The notes under the pieces were generated by a model. The model saw nothing but the letters and a program-made list of their open reading frames with translations. It ran no database searches and was not told the origin of the DNA. A program made the translations under genes and the position numbers. 44,331 bases of DNA from DASZHJ01 sp035507155 (GTDB taxonomy: Bacteria > Pseudomonadota > Alphaproteobacteria > ATCC43930 > CGMCC-115725): contig DATJOK010000167.1 of assembly GCA_035507155.1 (NCBI GenBank), positions 1 to 44,331 on the forward strand, in the 5' to 3' direction. Below, in pieces: positions 17,018 to 25,940 of this stretch. Position 1 is the first letter of the stretch. Each line of letters opens with the position of its first letter.

Positions 17018-18106
17018 ATGGCTCGCACGGCGTCGCTGCCAATCACGGTGCGGCAGATCTGCAAGGCCTACGGGCCGGTCCGCGCGCTCGACCGCATCGA
17101 CCTCGACATCGAGAGCGGTGAGTTCCTGACCCTGCTGGGGCCCTCCGGCTCCGGCAAGACCACTTTGCTGATGGTGCTGGCGGGCTTCACGCGGCCCGAT
17201 TCCGGCAGCCTCAAATTCGGCGCCGACGAGGTGATCCGCCTCGCGCCGCACAAGCGCGACCTCGGCATGGTGTTCCAGAACTACGCCCTCTTCCCGCACA
17301 TGAACGTGGGCGCGAACATCGCCTTCCCGCTGCGGCTGCGCGGCGTGCCCCGCGCCGAGGCCGAGCGACGGGTCGAGCAGGCGCTGGAGACGGTGCAGCT
17401 GGCGGGCTATGGCGGCCGCCGCATCGATCAGCTGTCGGGCGGCCAGCGGCAGCGGGTGGCGCTGGCGCGCGCCATCGTCTTCGAGCCGCGCATCCTGCTG
17501 ATGGACGAGCCGCTCTCCGCCCTCGACAAGCAGCTGCGCGAGCACATGCAGATCGAGCTCCGGCGCCTGCACGACAAGCTCGGCATGACCACGGTCTATG
17601 TGACCCATGACCAGCGCGAGGCGCTGACCATGTCCGACCGCATCGCCGTCATCCATCACGGCCGGATCCAGCAGCTCGACCAGCCGCGGCGCCTCTACGA
17701 GCGGCCGGCCAGCCGCTTCGTCGCCGAGTTCATCGGCGAATCGAGCTTCCTGCCGGTGGAGCGGGTGAACGGCGCCTTCCACTGCGCGGGCCAGGCGCTG
17801 AAGCTCCCGGCGGGCCCGGCACCGGAGGGGCGCACGGTGCTGATGCTGCGGCCAGAACGCCTGCAGATCGTCGCCGGCACCGCGCCCGGTCATCTCAACC
17901 TGCTGCGCGGCACCGTCGAGGCGGTGGTCTACCAGGGCGACAGTTTTCTCCTCCAGGCGCGGCTCGCCGACGGCAGCGCGGTCGGCGCGCGTGGCGTCTC
18001 CACCGGCGGCGCCCTGGCGGCAATCCCGCAGCCGGGCGGATCGGTCACCCTGGCCTTGAGCCCCGAGGACACCATCCTGCTGCCGGCGGAAGGAGCGTCG
18101 GAATGA
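17018..18106 (+). CDS. Polyamine-type ABC transporter ATP-binding protein (PotA-like)
   Basis: ATPase subunit of 362 residues. It has Walker A GPSGSGKT (41-48), Q-loop VFQNYALFPHMNV, signature LSGGQRQRV, Walker B LLMDEPLSALD and H-loop VTHDQREAL. The C-terminal third is a TOBE/OB-fold regulatory domain, as in PotA and related importers. It lies 94 nt after the binding-protein gene, past a stem-loop. It overlaps the next permease gene by 4 nt (ATGA at 18103). Confidence 0.93.
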   Translation: MARTASLPITVRQICKAYGPVRALDRIDLDIESGEFLTLLGPSGSGKTTLLMVLAGFTRPDSGSLKFGADEVIRLAPHKRDLGMVFQNYALFPHMNVGANIAFPLRLRGVPRAEAERRVEQALETVQLAGYGGRRIDQLSGGQRQRVALARAIVFEPRILLMDEPLSALDKQLREHMQIELRRLHDKLGMTTVYVTHDQREALTMSDRIAVIHHGRIQQLDQPRRLYERPASRFVAEFIGESSFLPVERVNGAFHCAGQALKLPAGPAPEGRTVLMLRPERLQIVAGTAPGHLNLLRGTVEAVVYQGDSFLLQARLADGSAVGARGVSTGGALAAIPQPGGSVTLALSPEDTILLPAEGASE

Positions 18107-18993
18107 GCGCCGCCGCGGCACTCAACGCCGCGGGGCTCCGCCGCGATGCGCGCGCCGAGCGCCTCGCGCTTCTCGGCCTCAGCCTGCCCGCCCTCGCGCT
18201 GGTGACGGTGACCATGCTGATCCCGGTCGCCTGGCTGTTCTGGCTGTCGCTCTTCGCCGACGATGGCAGCCTCAGCGCCGTCAATTACCTGCGGCTGATC
18301 CAAGAGCCCTCCTACGGGCGCATCTTCCTTGCCACCTTCGAGATCAGCGGCCTCTGCACGGCGCTCTGCGTCGTCCTCGGATACCCGGTGGCCTATGTGC
18401 TCTCGCAGCTGCCGGTGCGCGCCGCCAATCTCTGCATGATCGGCGTGCTGATGCCGTTCTGGACCTCGATCCTGGTGCGGACCTATGCCTGGCTCGTGCT
18501 GCTGCAGCGCCAGGGGCTGATCAACAGCTGGGGCATGAAGCTCGGTCTCTGGAGCGAGCCGCTGACCCTCGTCTACAACATGACGGCGACGCTGATCGGC
18601 ATGGTGCACATCATGCTGCCCTTCCTCATCCTGCCGCTCTACGGCTCCATGCGCGCGATCGACCGCGACTATCTTAAGGCGGCCGCCAATCTCGGCGCCA
18701 GCCCGACACGCGCGTTCTGGATGGTGTTCCTGCCGCTGTCCCTGCCGGGCCTCTTCGCCGGCGCGCTCATCGTCTTCATCCTCTGCCTCGGCTTCTATGT
18801 GACGCCGGCGGTGCTCGGCGGCGGCAAGGTGATCATGGTGGCGAACCGCATCGCCAACGACATCGAGCTGTTCTTCAACTGGGGCGCCGCCAGCGCGCTC
18901 GGCGTCGTCCTGCTGGCGGCGACCATGCTCATTCTGTGGCTGGCGTCGCGCCTCGTCCGCCTCGATCGGGTCTTCGGCGGCCACGGGACATGA
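18103..18993 (+). CDS. Polyamine-type ABC transporter permease (PotB-like)
   Basis: Inner-membrane permease of 296 residues with about six hydrophobic segments. The first is the helix around LALVTVTMLIPVAWLFWLSL. The EAA loop near YLKAAANLGASPTRAFWMVFLP contacts the ATPase. The order ATPase-PotB-PotC after PotD-like protein matches many alphaproteobacterial polyamine and opine-type importers. It overlaps both neighbours by 4 nt, so the three membrane-complex genes are translationally coupled. Confidence 0.92.
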   Translation: MSAAAALNAAGLRRDARAERLALLGLSLPALALVTVTMLIPVAWLFWLSLFADDGSLSAVNYLRLIQEPSYGRIFLATFEISGLCTALCVVLGYPVAYVLSQLPVRAANLCMIGVLMPFWTSILVRTYAWLVLLQRQGLINSWGMKLGLWSEPLTLVYNMTATLIGMVHIMLPFLILPLYGSMRAIDRDYLKAAANLGASPTRAFWMVFLPLSLPGLFAGALIVFILCLGFYVTPAVLGGGKVIMVANRIANDIELFFNWGAASALGVVLLAATMLILWLASRLVRLDRVFGGHGT

Positions 18994-19811
18994 GCTGGCT
19001 CGACCGACCGGCATCGGAGACGCAGATCCCGCACCGCTCCCGGCTCTGGCTCTATGCCCTCGCCGCGGCGATCATCGCCTTCCTGGTCCTGCCGACGATC
19101 ATCGTCATTCCGATGTCGTTTTCGGCCTCGCAATACCTGGAATTCCCGCCGCGGCACTGGTCGCTGCGCTGGTACGCCAACTACCTGGACTCGCCCGCCT
19201 GGATGCAGGCCACCGCCACGTCGCTGAAGGCAGGAACGCTCACTGCCCTGGTGGCGACGCCACTCGGCACCATCGCCGCCTACGGGCTCTTCCTGTCGCG
19301 CCTGCGCGCCGCACGCGTCGTCACCTCGGTGCTGCTGACACCGATCATCGTGCCGGTGATCCTGGTCGGCATCGGCGTCTTCTATTCCTATGTCCATCTG
19401 AAGCTGGTGAACACGCTCCTCGGCCTCGTGCTCGCCCACAGCATGCTGGCAATCCCGCTGGTGACGATCGTGGCGACCTCGGCGCTCAGGAGCTACGACA
19501 TGAGTCAGGAGATGGTGGCGCGGAGCCTCGGCGCCTCCCGTCCTCGCGCCTTCCTCCTCGTCACCCTGCCGCAGATCCGCTTCGCCGTCACCACCGCGGC
19601 GGTGCTCGCCTTCCTCACCTCCTTCGACGAGGTGGTGGTCGCCCTCTTCGTCTCGGGCGGCGACAATTCGACGCTGACGCGCGCCATGTTCCTGGCGCTG
19701 CGCGACCAGATCGATCCCACCATCGCGGCGATCTCGACTGTCATGATCGTGATATCCTCGCTGCTGCTTGCTCTCTCGCAGCTCCTCGGCCGCTCAGGCC
19801 GCCGCGGCTAG
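18990..19811 (+). CDS. Polyamine-type ABC transporter permease (PotC-like)
   Basis: Second permease, 273 residues, six predicted transmembrane helices, with the EAA loop MVARSLGASRPRAFLLVTLP. The frame is open upstream, but the ATG at 18990 overlaps the PotB-like stop (ATGA) and gives the normal N-terminus (MSWLDRPASE). It is the last gene of the transporter unit; the GntR gene begins 94 nt later with its own operator. Confidence 0.92.
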   Translation: MSWLDRPASETQIPHRSRLWLYALAAAIIAFLVLPTIIVIPMSFSASQYLEFPPRHWSLRWYANYLDSPAWMQATATSLKAGTLTALVATPLGTIAAYGLFLSRLRAARVVTSVLLTPIIVPVILVGIGVFYSYVHLKLVNTLLGLVLAHSMLAIPLVTIVATSALRSYDMSQEMVARSLGASRPRAFLLVTLPQIRFAVTTAAVLAFLTSFDEVVVALFVSGGDNSTLTRAMFLALRDQIDPTIAAISTVMIVISSLLLALSQLLGRSGRRG

Positions 19812-19867
19812 CCGGGTGCGCTGACTCGCCGGAGCGACGTCCCGCGACCCCGTCCACACGATATGGC

Positions 19868-19899
19868 TTGACCACGCCGAGAGCGCGCTATTGTATACT
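19868..19899 (+). promoter_or_regulatory. Candidate promoter of gntR-hyuAB operon
   Basis: TTGACC (19868-19873) and TATACT (19894-19899) resemble -35 and -10 boxes, although the 20-nt spacing is long. With TATACT as -10, transcription would begin at or very near the ATG at 19906, giving a leaderless mRNA. The -10 box lies inside the palindrome at 19891-19911, so a bound repressor would block the promoter. Confidence 0.4.
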
Positions 19900-19911
19900 T
19901 CAAGTATGCAA
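19891..19911. promoter_or_regulatory. 21-bp palindromic operator overlapping gntR start codon
   Basis: Arms TTG-t-ATACTT and AAGTAT-g-CAA are symmetric about 19901, with only one mismatched pair besides the centre. GntR/FCD regulators bind short palindromes of this type near their own promoters. The ATG (19906-19908) is inside the right arm, so this is very likely the autoregulatory operator of the adjacent gene. Confidence 0.65.
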
Positions 19912-20682
19912 ACTGCCAAAGCGCGACGCAAACCCACCCGTGCCCCCCGCCGCGGCGCCGGCGCGCAAATGGTGGTGGAGGCGCTCAGGGCACGCATCCT
20001 GGCGCTCGAGCTGCCGCCCGGCGCCGATATCGAGGAAGCGGCGCTGGTGCGCGAGTTCGACCTCTCGCGCACGCCGGTGCGCGAGGCGCTGATCCAGCTC
20101 GCGAGCCACGGTCTCGTGCAGCTCGTTCCCAATCGCGGCGCCCGCGTCGCCGCGCTCGATCTGAGCGAAGTGCCGCAACTGCTGGAATCCCTCGAGCTCT
20201 ATCAGCGCGCGACCACCCGCTGGGCGGCGCTGCGGCGGGGGCCGCGCCACATCGAGGCGCTCATCGGCATCGGCCGCGATTTTGCGCGCGCCGCCGACGC
20301 CGATGATCTCGACGCGATGACCGAGACCAACCGTCGCTTCCACGGCGTCATCGCGGATGCCTGCGGCAACCGGTTCCTCGCTGCCGATTGCCAGGCGGCA
20401 GAATCCCGAACCATGCGGCTGGCCCGCGCCGCCTATGGCTCGGCGCGCAGCCTCGCCGACCATGCCAAGCACTTCCGCGAATCGATCGCGCAGCACGATG
20501 CGATCATCGACGCCATCCGCGTCGGCGACGCCGAGCGCGCGGACGGCCTCGCCCGCCTCCATTGCGAGGTGTTCCGCCAGCGCATGGCCGCCTTCACCGC
20601 GGCGAGCGCTGCCGGGGCGATCGATCTTGATCCGCCGCCCGCTCGGCTGCGCCTCCGCTCCCACCGCGTTTCCGCTTCATAG
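19906..20682 (+). CDS. GntR-family (FCD subfamily) transcription regulator
   Basis: Regulator of 258 residues. After a basic, Arg-rich N-terminal arm, residues 20-85 form the winged helix (LVREFDLSRTPVREALIQLASHGLV). The C-terminal all-helical FCD ligand domain shows ETNRRFH and the later His-containing SIAQHDAIIDAIRVGDAERA segment, which in this family bind a metal and a carboxylate effector. A TTG at 19891 would extend it by five residues, but the ATG at 19906 is preferred. Neither start has a Shine-Dalgarno. It is 14 nt from hyuA and probably the first gene of that operon, repressing it until the imported substrate or a metabolite binds. Confidence 0.88.
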   Translation: MQTAKARRKPTRAPRRGAGAQMVVEALRARILALELPPGADIEEAALVREFDLSRTPVREALIQLASHGLVQLVPNRGARVAALDLSEVPQLLESLELYQRATTRWAALRRGPRHIEALIGIGRDFARAADADDLDAMTETNRRFHGVIADACGNRFLAADCQAAESRTMRLARAAYGSARSLADHAKHFRESIAQHDAIIDAIRVGDAERADGLARLHCEVFRQRMAAFTAASAAGAIDLDPPPARLRLRSHRVSAS

Positions 20683-20696
20683 GAAAGAGTCCGCAC

Positions 20697-22748
20697 ATGG
20701 CCTGGCGCATCGGCGTCGATTCCGGAGGTACTTTCACCGATGTCTGCCTCTTCGAGGACAGCAGCGGGCGCGTCGAGGTGTGGAAGGTGCCTTCGACGCC
20801 GGATGACCCTTCACGCGGGATCGCGCAGGGCGTCGCCGAGGGCTCCGAGCAGGTGAAGGCGGCGCCGGCGGAGATCGGCTATTTCGGCCACGGCACCACC
20901 GTCGCCACCAATGCGCTGATCCAGCATCGCGGCGTGCCGACCGGTCTCATCACCACGGAGGGCTTCCGCGATCTCCTGGAGATCGGCCGGCAGAAGCGGC
21001 CGGAGCTCTACGACCTCCAGGCCGACAAGCCGCCGGTGCTGGTACCGCGCGATCTGCGCCTCGAAGTGGCCGAGCGCGTGCATCATGACGGCACCATCGA
21101 GACGCCGCTCGACGAGGCGGCGGTGCGCAAGGCGGTCGGGCAGCTCCGCGCGGCGGGTGTCAAGGCGGTGGCGGTGAGTTTCCTCTACGGCTTCGTGCGC
21201 AGCGAGCACGAAGCGTTGGTGCGTCGCATCCTGGCCGAGGAATTTCCCGAGGCCTTCGCCTGCGCGGGCCACGAGGTGGCGCCGGAGTTCCGCGAGTACG
21301 AGCGCCTCTCCACCGTGGTGGTGAATGCCTATCTGGGTCCGGTCATGCAGGGCTATATCCGGCGCCTCGCGAAACGCCTCGCCGAGCTCGGCGTCACCGC
21401 GACGCCGCATCTGACGCAATCCAATGGCGGCGTCATCGGCTTCGACCAGGCGGCGCAGCTTCCGGTCAGGACCGTGCTCTCCGGCCCCTCCACCGGCGTC
21501 GTCGCGGCGCAGGAAGTGGGCCGCATGGCCGGCTTCGAGGATCTCATCACCTTCGACATGGGCGGCACCAGCACGGATGTCGCGCTGCTGAAGGGCGGCC
21601 AGTGCCGGCTCACCAGCGAGGCCGTCGTGCACGGCTATCCGATCAAGGCGCCGATGCTGGACATCCACACCGTGGGCGCCGGCGGCGGCTCCATCGCCTA
21701 TATCGACAGCGGCGGTCTCCTCAAGGTGGGCCCGCGCAGCGCCGGCGCCGATCCCGGCCCCGCCTGCTACGACCGCGGCAACCCCGAGCCGACGGTGACC
21801 GACGCCAATGTCGTGCTGCAGACGCTCAACCCGGTGCATCTCCTCGGCGGCCGGATGAAGGTGCGGCAGGATCTCGCCAAGGCGGCGATCGGCACGCTCG
21901 CCGCGCAGCTGAAGCTCGATCCGATGGCGACCGCCCAGGGAATTCTCTCGGTGGTCACCGCCAACATGGCGCGCGCCATCCGCGTCATCAGCGTGCAGCG
22001 CGGCCACGATCCGCGCGACTACACGCTGGTGGCCTTCGGCGGCGCGGGCCCGCTCCATGCGGCGCGGCTCGCCCGCGAGCTCGAGATCAAGCGCGTGCTG
22101 GTGCCGCGCAACCCCGGCATCCTTTGCGCCATGGGCCTGCTGCTCACCGACCTGCGCGCCGATTTCGCGGCGACCCGCCTCGTCACGCTCTCGAAGGCGG
22201 CCCTGCCGGTGATGGTGGCGGCATTCACCCAGCTCCAGGCCCAGGCAGAGCAATGGTTCGCCGCCGAGGCGATCGCGCCAGAGGCGCGTCGCGTCGCCCG
22301 CACCGCCGACATGCGCTATGCCGGGCAGAATTACGAGCTGGCGGTCCCGGTTCCGGAAGGGCCGATCGGCCCCGCCACCCTCGACGCCCTCGCCGCAGGC
22401 TTCGCCGAGGCGCATCGCCGGCTTTACGGCTTCGTTGCCGAGGGCGAGGCGGTGCAGATCGTCACGCTCCGCGCCGAGGCCTCGGGCATCGTCAAGAAGG
22501 CAGCCTTCCGCGCGCTGCCCGAGGAAGGACCGGATGCCTCCGCCGCGATCATCGGCAAGCGCGAGGTGTGGCTGCCGGAGGCCAACGGCTTCGTTGCCTG
22601 TCCGGTCTATGCGCGCGAGCAGCTGCGGCCCGGCAATTGCATCTTCGGGCCGGCGGTGGTCGAGCAGATGGACGCCACCACGGTGATCCTGCCGGGCATG
22701 CGGGGGCGCGTGGAGCCCTACCTCAACCTGATCCTGGAGACGGCCTGA
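20697..22748 (+). CDS. hyuA: Hydantoinase/oxoprolinase subunit A (HyuA)
   Basis: ATP-binding subunit of an ATP-dependent amidohydrolase of the N-methylhydantoinase/5-oxoprolinase/acetophenone carboxylase family, 683 residues, a typical length. The actin-like phosphate motif DSGGTFTDV (8-16), GHGTTVATNALI, the second phosphate motif FDMGGTSTDVAL and VGAGGGSIAYID are intact. This subunit phosphorylates the cyclic amide or carbonyl substrate before the partner acts. AGGAAAGAG precedes the ATG. Its TGA overlaps the hyuB ATG by one base. Hydantoin, 5-oxoproline and related lactams are all possible substrates; the family name does not settle which. Confidence 0.92.
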   Translation: MAWRIGVDSGGTFTDVCLFEDSSGRVEVWKVPSTPDDPSRGIAQGVAEGSEQVKAAPAEIGYFGHGTTVATNALIQHRGVPTGLITTEGFRDLLEIGRQKRPELYDLQADKPPVLVPRDLRLEVAERVHHDGTIETPLDEAAVRKAVGQLRAAGVKAVAVSFLYGFVRSEHEALVRRILAEEFPEAFACAGHEVAPEFREYERLSTVVVNAYLGPVMQGYIRRLAKRLAELGVTATPHLTQSNGGVIGFDQAAQLPVRTVLSGPSTGVVAAQEVGRMAGFEDLITFDMGGTSTDVALLKGGQCRLTSEAVVHGYPIKAPMLDIHTVGAGGGSIAYIDSGGLLKVGPRSAGADPGPACYDRGNPEPTVTDANVVLQTLNPVHLLGGRMKVRQDLAKAAIGTLAAQLKLDPMATAQGILSVVTANMARAIRVISVQRGHDPRDYTLVAFGGAGPLHAARLARELEIKRVLVPRNPGILCAMGLLLTDLRADFAATRLVTLSKAALPVMVAAFTQLQAQAEQWFAAEAIAPEARRVARTADMRYAGQNYELAVPVPEGPIGPATLDALAAGFAEAHRRLYGFVAEGEAVQIVTLRAEASGIVKKAAFRALPEEGPDASAAIIGKREVWLPEANGFVACPVYAREQLRPGNCIFGPAVVEQMDATTVILPGMRGRVEPYLNLILETA

Positions 22749-24403
22749 TGAACCGGGCGCTGCGCAACGACCCCGCGACCGATATCGATCCGATCACCGC
22801 CGAGGTGATCGGCAGCGCGCTCGCCTCCATCGTCGAGGAGATGGGCGAGGCGCTGGTGCGCTCCAGCTATTCCACCAACATCAAGGAGCGGCGCGACTGC
22901 TCCACCGTGCTGTTCGACGTCCATGGCAACACGCTCTGCCAGGCCGAGCACATTCCGATGCATCTCGGCAGCTTCATCGGCATCATCCCGCATATCCTGA
23001 AGCGCAATCGCGGCGAGGATCTGCGCCCCGGTGACGTCTTCGTCGGCAACGATGCCTATGAGGGCGGCGGCACCCACCTCCCCGACATCGTGCTGGCGGA
23101 GCCGATCTTCGTCGGCGGCGAGCAGGTCGGCTGGGCGGTCAACACCGCCCACCATGCCGACTTCGCCGATCGCGGCCACGCCCACATCTATCAGGAGGGG
23201 CTGCGCATCCCGCCGATCCGCCTCTACCGCGCCGGGGAGCTGCAGAAGGACGTGCAGGAGCTGATCCTGCTCAACTGCCAGGTGCCGCGCGAGCGGCTCT
23301 CGGATCTGCGCGCGCAGATGGCGGCCAACCGCCTCGGCGTGCAGCGCATGACCGGCCTCTGCGAGAAATACGGCCGCGACATCGTGCTCGCCGCCGGCGA
23401 CGCGCTGCAGGATTATGCCGAGCGCAAGATGCGCGCCGGCATCGCCGAGATTCCCGACGGCACCTACCGCTACGCGGACCGCTTCGACAATCTGGAGATC
23501 GACGGCGAGCTCGACTTCTCCTGCGAGATCGAGGTCAGGGGCGACGAGATGCGCCTCGATTTCTCGGCGCCGCCGCAGGTGCGCGCGAGCTTCAACATGA
23601 CCTATACGGCGCTGCTCTCCACCGTCTATTACGCGGTGAAAACGGTGGTCGATCCCACCATCCTGCCCAATGCCGGGCTGGCGCGGCCGCTCACCGTCAC
23701 CGCCCAGGAGGGGAGCGTGGTGAACTGCGTGCATCCCGCCGCCGTCAACAGCCGCCTCAGCGCCTGCCAGCGCGTCGTCGACCTGATCCACGGCGCGCTG
23801 GCGCAGGCGGTGCCCGATCGCGTCATCGCCGCCTGCAATGGCGCCTGCTACTCCGCCACCTTCGTCGGCGAGCGGCCGGAGGATCGCAGCCTCTGGGTCT
23901 ATCTGGAGACGATCGGCGGCGGCTCCGGCGCCCGCGCCGCCAAGGACGGCCTCGACGGCGTCCACGTGCACATGACCAACACCTCGAACCTGCCGGTGGA
24001 GGCGCTCGAGCTCGAGTATCCGCTGACATTGCTGCGCTATGAGCTGGTCGACGGCTCCGGCGGCCCCGGCGCCCAGCGCGGCGGCATGGGCCTGCGGCGC
24101 GTCTATCGCGCCGAGGCGGAATGCCGCCTCCGCGTCGACGGCTCGCGGCTGCGCTCGGCACCCTGGGGTCTCGCCGGCGGCCTGCCGGGCGGCAAGGGCG
24201 CGATCGTGCTGCGCAACGGCGCCGACGCCTTCGTCCAGGGCAATGGTCGGCTCCGCAAGGGCGAGATCGTCGAGATCATCACGCCCGGCGCCGGCGGCTA
24301 CGGACCGCCCGCGAAGCGCGAGCCGGCAGCGGTGCGGCGCGACCTCGCCGAAGGCAGGATCGACGCCGCGACCGCCGCGCGGATATATGGACAAGCCCAT
24401 TGA
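22748..24403 (+). CDS. hyuB: Hydantoinase/oxoprolinase subunit B (HyuB)
   Basis: Partner subunit of 551 residues that completes ring opening or carboxylation with HyuA. Family segments include SSYSTNIKERRDCS, QAEHIPMHLGS, GDVFVGNDAYEGGGTHLPD, NTAHHADF (metal-binding region) and, toward the C-terminus, HMTNTSNLPVEALE. The frame is open far upstream inside hyuA, but the ATG at 22748 within TGATG gives the correct N-terminus. The binding-protein gene starts 13 nt after its stop. This tight packing with a transporter implies that the substrate, or a peptide or amide yielding it, is imported from outside. Confidence 0.92.
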   Translation: MNRALRNDPATDIDPITAEVIGSALASIVEEMGEALVRSSYSTNIKERRDCSTVLFDVHGNTLCQAEHIPMHLGSFIGIIPHILKRNRGEDLRPGDVFVGNDAYEGGGTHLPDIVLAEPIFVGGEQVGWAVNTAHHADFADRGHAHIYQEGLRIPPIRLYRAGELQKDVQELILLNCQVPRERLSDLRAQMAANRLGVQRMTGLCEKYGRDIVLAAGDALQDYAERKMRAGIAEIPDGTYRYADRFDNLEIDGELDFSCEIEVRGDEMRLDFSAPPQVRASFNMTYTALLSTVYYAVKTVVDPTILPNAGLARPLTVTAQEGSVVNCVHPAAVNSRLSACQRVVDLIHGALAQAVPDRVIAACNGACYSATFVGERPEDRSLWVYLETIGGGSGARAAKDGLDGVHVHMTNTSNLPVEALELEYPLTLLRYELVDGSGGPGAQRGGMGLRRVYRAEAECRLRVDGSRLRSAPWGLAGGLPGGKGAIVLRNGADAFVQGNGRLRKGEIVEIITPGAGGYGPPAKREPAAVRRDLAEGRIDAATAARIYGQAH

Positions 24404-24416
24404 GGAGTCTCTTCCG

Positions 24417-25940
24417 ATGCGCCTTTCCCGTCGCTCGCTGATCGCCGCCGGCGCGGCGCTGCCGTTCCTGCGGGCTCCCGCCCGCGCCGCCACCATGCCG
24501 GGCAAGCTGGTGTTCGGCCTCTCGAGCTATCCGCCGAACCTGTTCCCGTTCGCCAATGCCGGCACCGCGGCCGCCACCGCCAAGCTCGCGATGTTCCGCG
24601 GCCTCCTCGGCTACGATCCCGAGGGCAAGCTGCGCGGCGAGCTGGCGGAAAGCTGGGAGCGCGATCCCAAGGACGGCGCCTGGGTGTTCCACCTGCGCCA
24701 GGCGGTCTTCCACAACGGCGATCCCGTCACCTCGGCGGACGTCGCCTACACCATCGAGCAGGTCGCCAACCCGAAATCCACCGCCTATCTCCGCACGGAG
24801 ATGCAGAATATTTCTCGCGTCGAGACGCCGGACCCGCGGACCGTGCGCCTGGTGACCGCGCAGCCGGTGGCGACACTGCCGTTGCTGATGGCAAGCTTCT
24901 ACCTGCCGATCTGCGCCAAGGGCTCGGCCGACAACAACGGCCTCGGCATCGGCGCCGGCCCCTTCGTGCCGGTCTCCCAGGAGCGCGGCGTCGCCCTCGA
25001 GTTCAAAGCCTTCGACAAGTACTATCGACCCGGCCATCCCAAGGTGCAGTCGCTCCGCATGGTGGCCTATCAGGATGAGAACCTGCGGGTGGCGGCGCTG
25101 CAGACCGGCGACGTCGACCTGATCGAATACGTGCCCTGGCAGTCCATGGCGACCATCGAGCAGGATCAGAAGCTCGCGCTCCAGAGCACCAATGGCCCCT
25201 TCATGTATCTCATCTTCAACGGCAAGGCAGGGCCGTTCGGCGACGCGCGGGTGCGCCGCGCGATCGCCCACGCGATCCGGCGCGAGGAGATCGTCAAGGC
25301 CGCCTTCTTCGGCCGCGGCGCGCCGATCGAGGGTATTCCGATCGCCGAGAGCAGCCCCTTCTATGACGACAAGCGCGCTCATGGCTGGCCCTACGATGCC
25401 GCCAAGGCCAAGGCGCTGCTGAAGGAGGCGGGACACGCCGACGGCTTCTCGGCGAAGCTGCTGGCGACCGCGCAGTACGGCATGCACAAGGACACCGCCT
25501 CGCTGGTGCAGCAGCACCTGGCGGAAATCGGCGTCCAGGTGGAGCTGGTGCTGCCGGACTGGGCGACGCGGGTCAATCTCGGCAACCGCGGCCAGTTCGA
25601 GTTCGCCGTCGGCGGCACCGCCGCCGACAGCAACGATCCGGACGGGCTGTCGCCGCTGCTGGCCAGCAACAGCGCGCCCTCCTATGTGCGCAGCGTCGGC
25701 ATCGATACGCCCGAGCTCGACAAGCTGCTCGCGGAGGGACGCGCCGAGTTCGACGCGGCGAAGCGGAAGGCGATCTACGACAAGATGCAGGACGTGGCCC
25801 TCGCCGAGGCGACGCTGGTGGGGCTCTGCTGGCGCTCGCAAGGCTACGGCATGAGCCGCAAGGTGCAGGGCTTCCACAACATGCCCGGTGCCCTCACCTT
25901 CTACTCCGGCACCACTTTCGAGGATGTCGATATCGCCTGA
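24417..25940 (+). CDS. Solute-binding protein family 5, Tat-type signal
   Basis: Periplasmic binding component of the second peptide-type importer, 507 residues. The N-terminus RLSRRSLIAAGAALPFL has a twin-arginine-like motif followed by a short hydrophobic stretch and an ARA cleavage site, so export of a folded protein by Tat is plausible. Mature-domain hallmarks include WVFHLRQAVFHNGDPVTSADV and VRRAIAHAIRREEIV. The ATG at 24417 follows GGAG. The stop is directly followed by the permease ATG with no spacer, unlike the other two binding-protein genes, which are followed by hairpins. Its position after hyuB suggests its ligand is the HyuAB substrate. Confidence 0.9.
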   Translation: MRLSRRSLIAAGAALPFLRAPARAATMPGKLVFGLSSYPPNLFPFANAGTAAATAKLAMFRGLLGYDPEGKLRGELAESWERDPKDGAWVFHLRQAVFHNGDPVTSADVAYTIEQVANPKSTAYLRTEMQNISRVETPDPRTVRLVTAQPVATLPLLMASFYLPICAKGSADNNGLGIGAGPFVPVSQERGVALEFKAFDKYYRPGHPKVQSLRMVAYQDENLRVAALQTGDVDLIEYVPWQSMATIEQDQKLALQSTNGPFMYLIFNGKAGPFGDARVRRAIAHAIRREEIVKAAFFGRGAPIEGIPIAESSPFYDDKRAHGWPYDAAKAKALLKEAGHADGFSAKLLATAQYGMHKDTASLVQQHLAEIGVQVELVLPDWATRVNLGNRGQFEFAVGGTAADSNDPDGLSPLLASNSAPSYVRSVGIDTPELDKLLAEGRAEFDAAKRKAIYDKMQDVALAEATLVGLCWRSQGYGMSRKVQGFHNMPGALTFYSGTTFEDVDIA

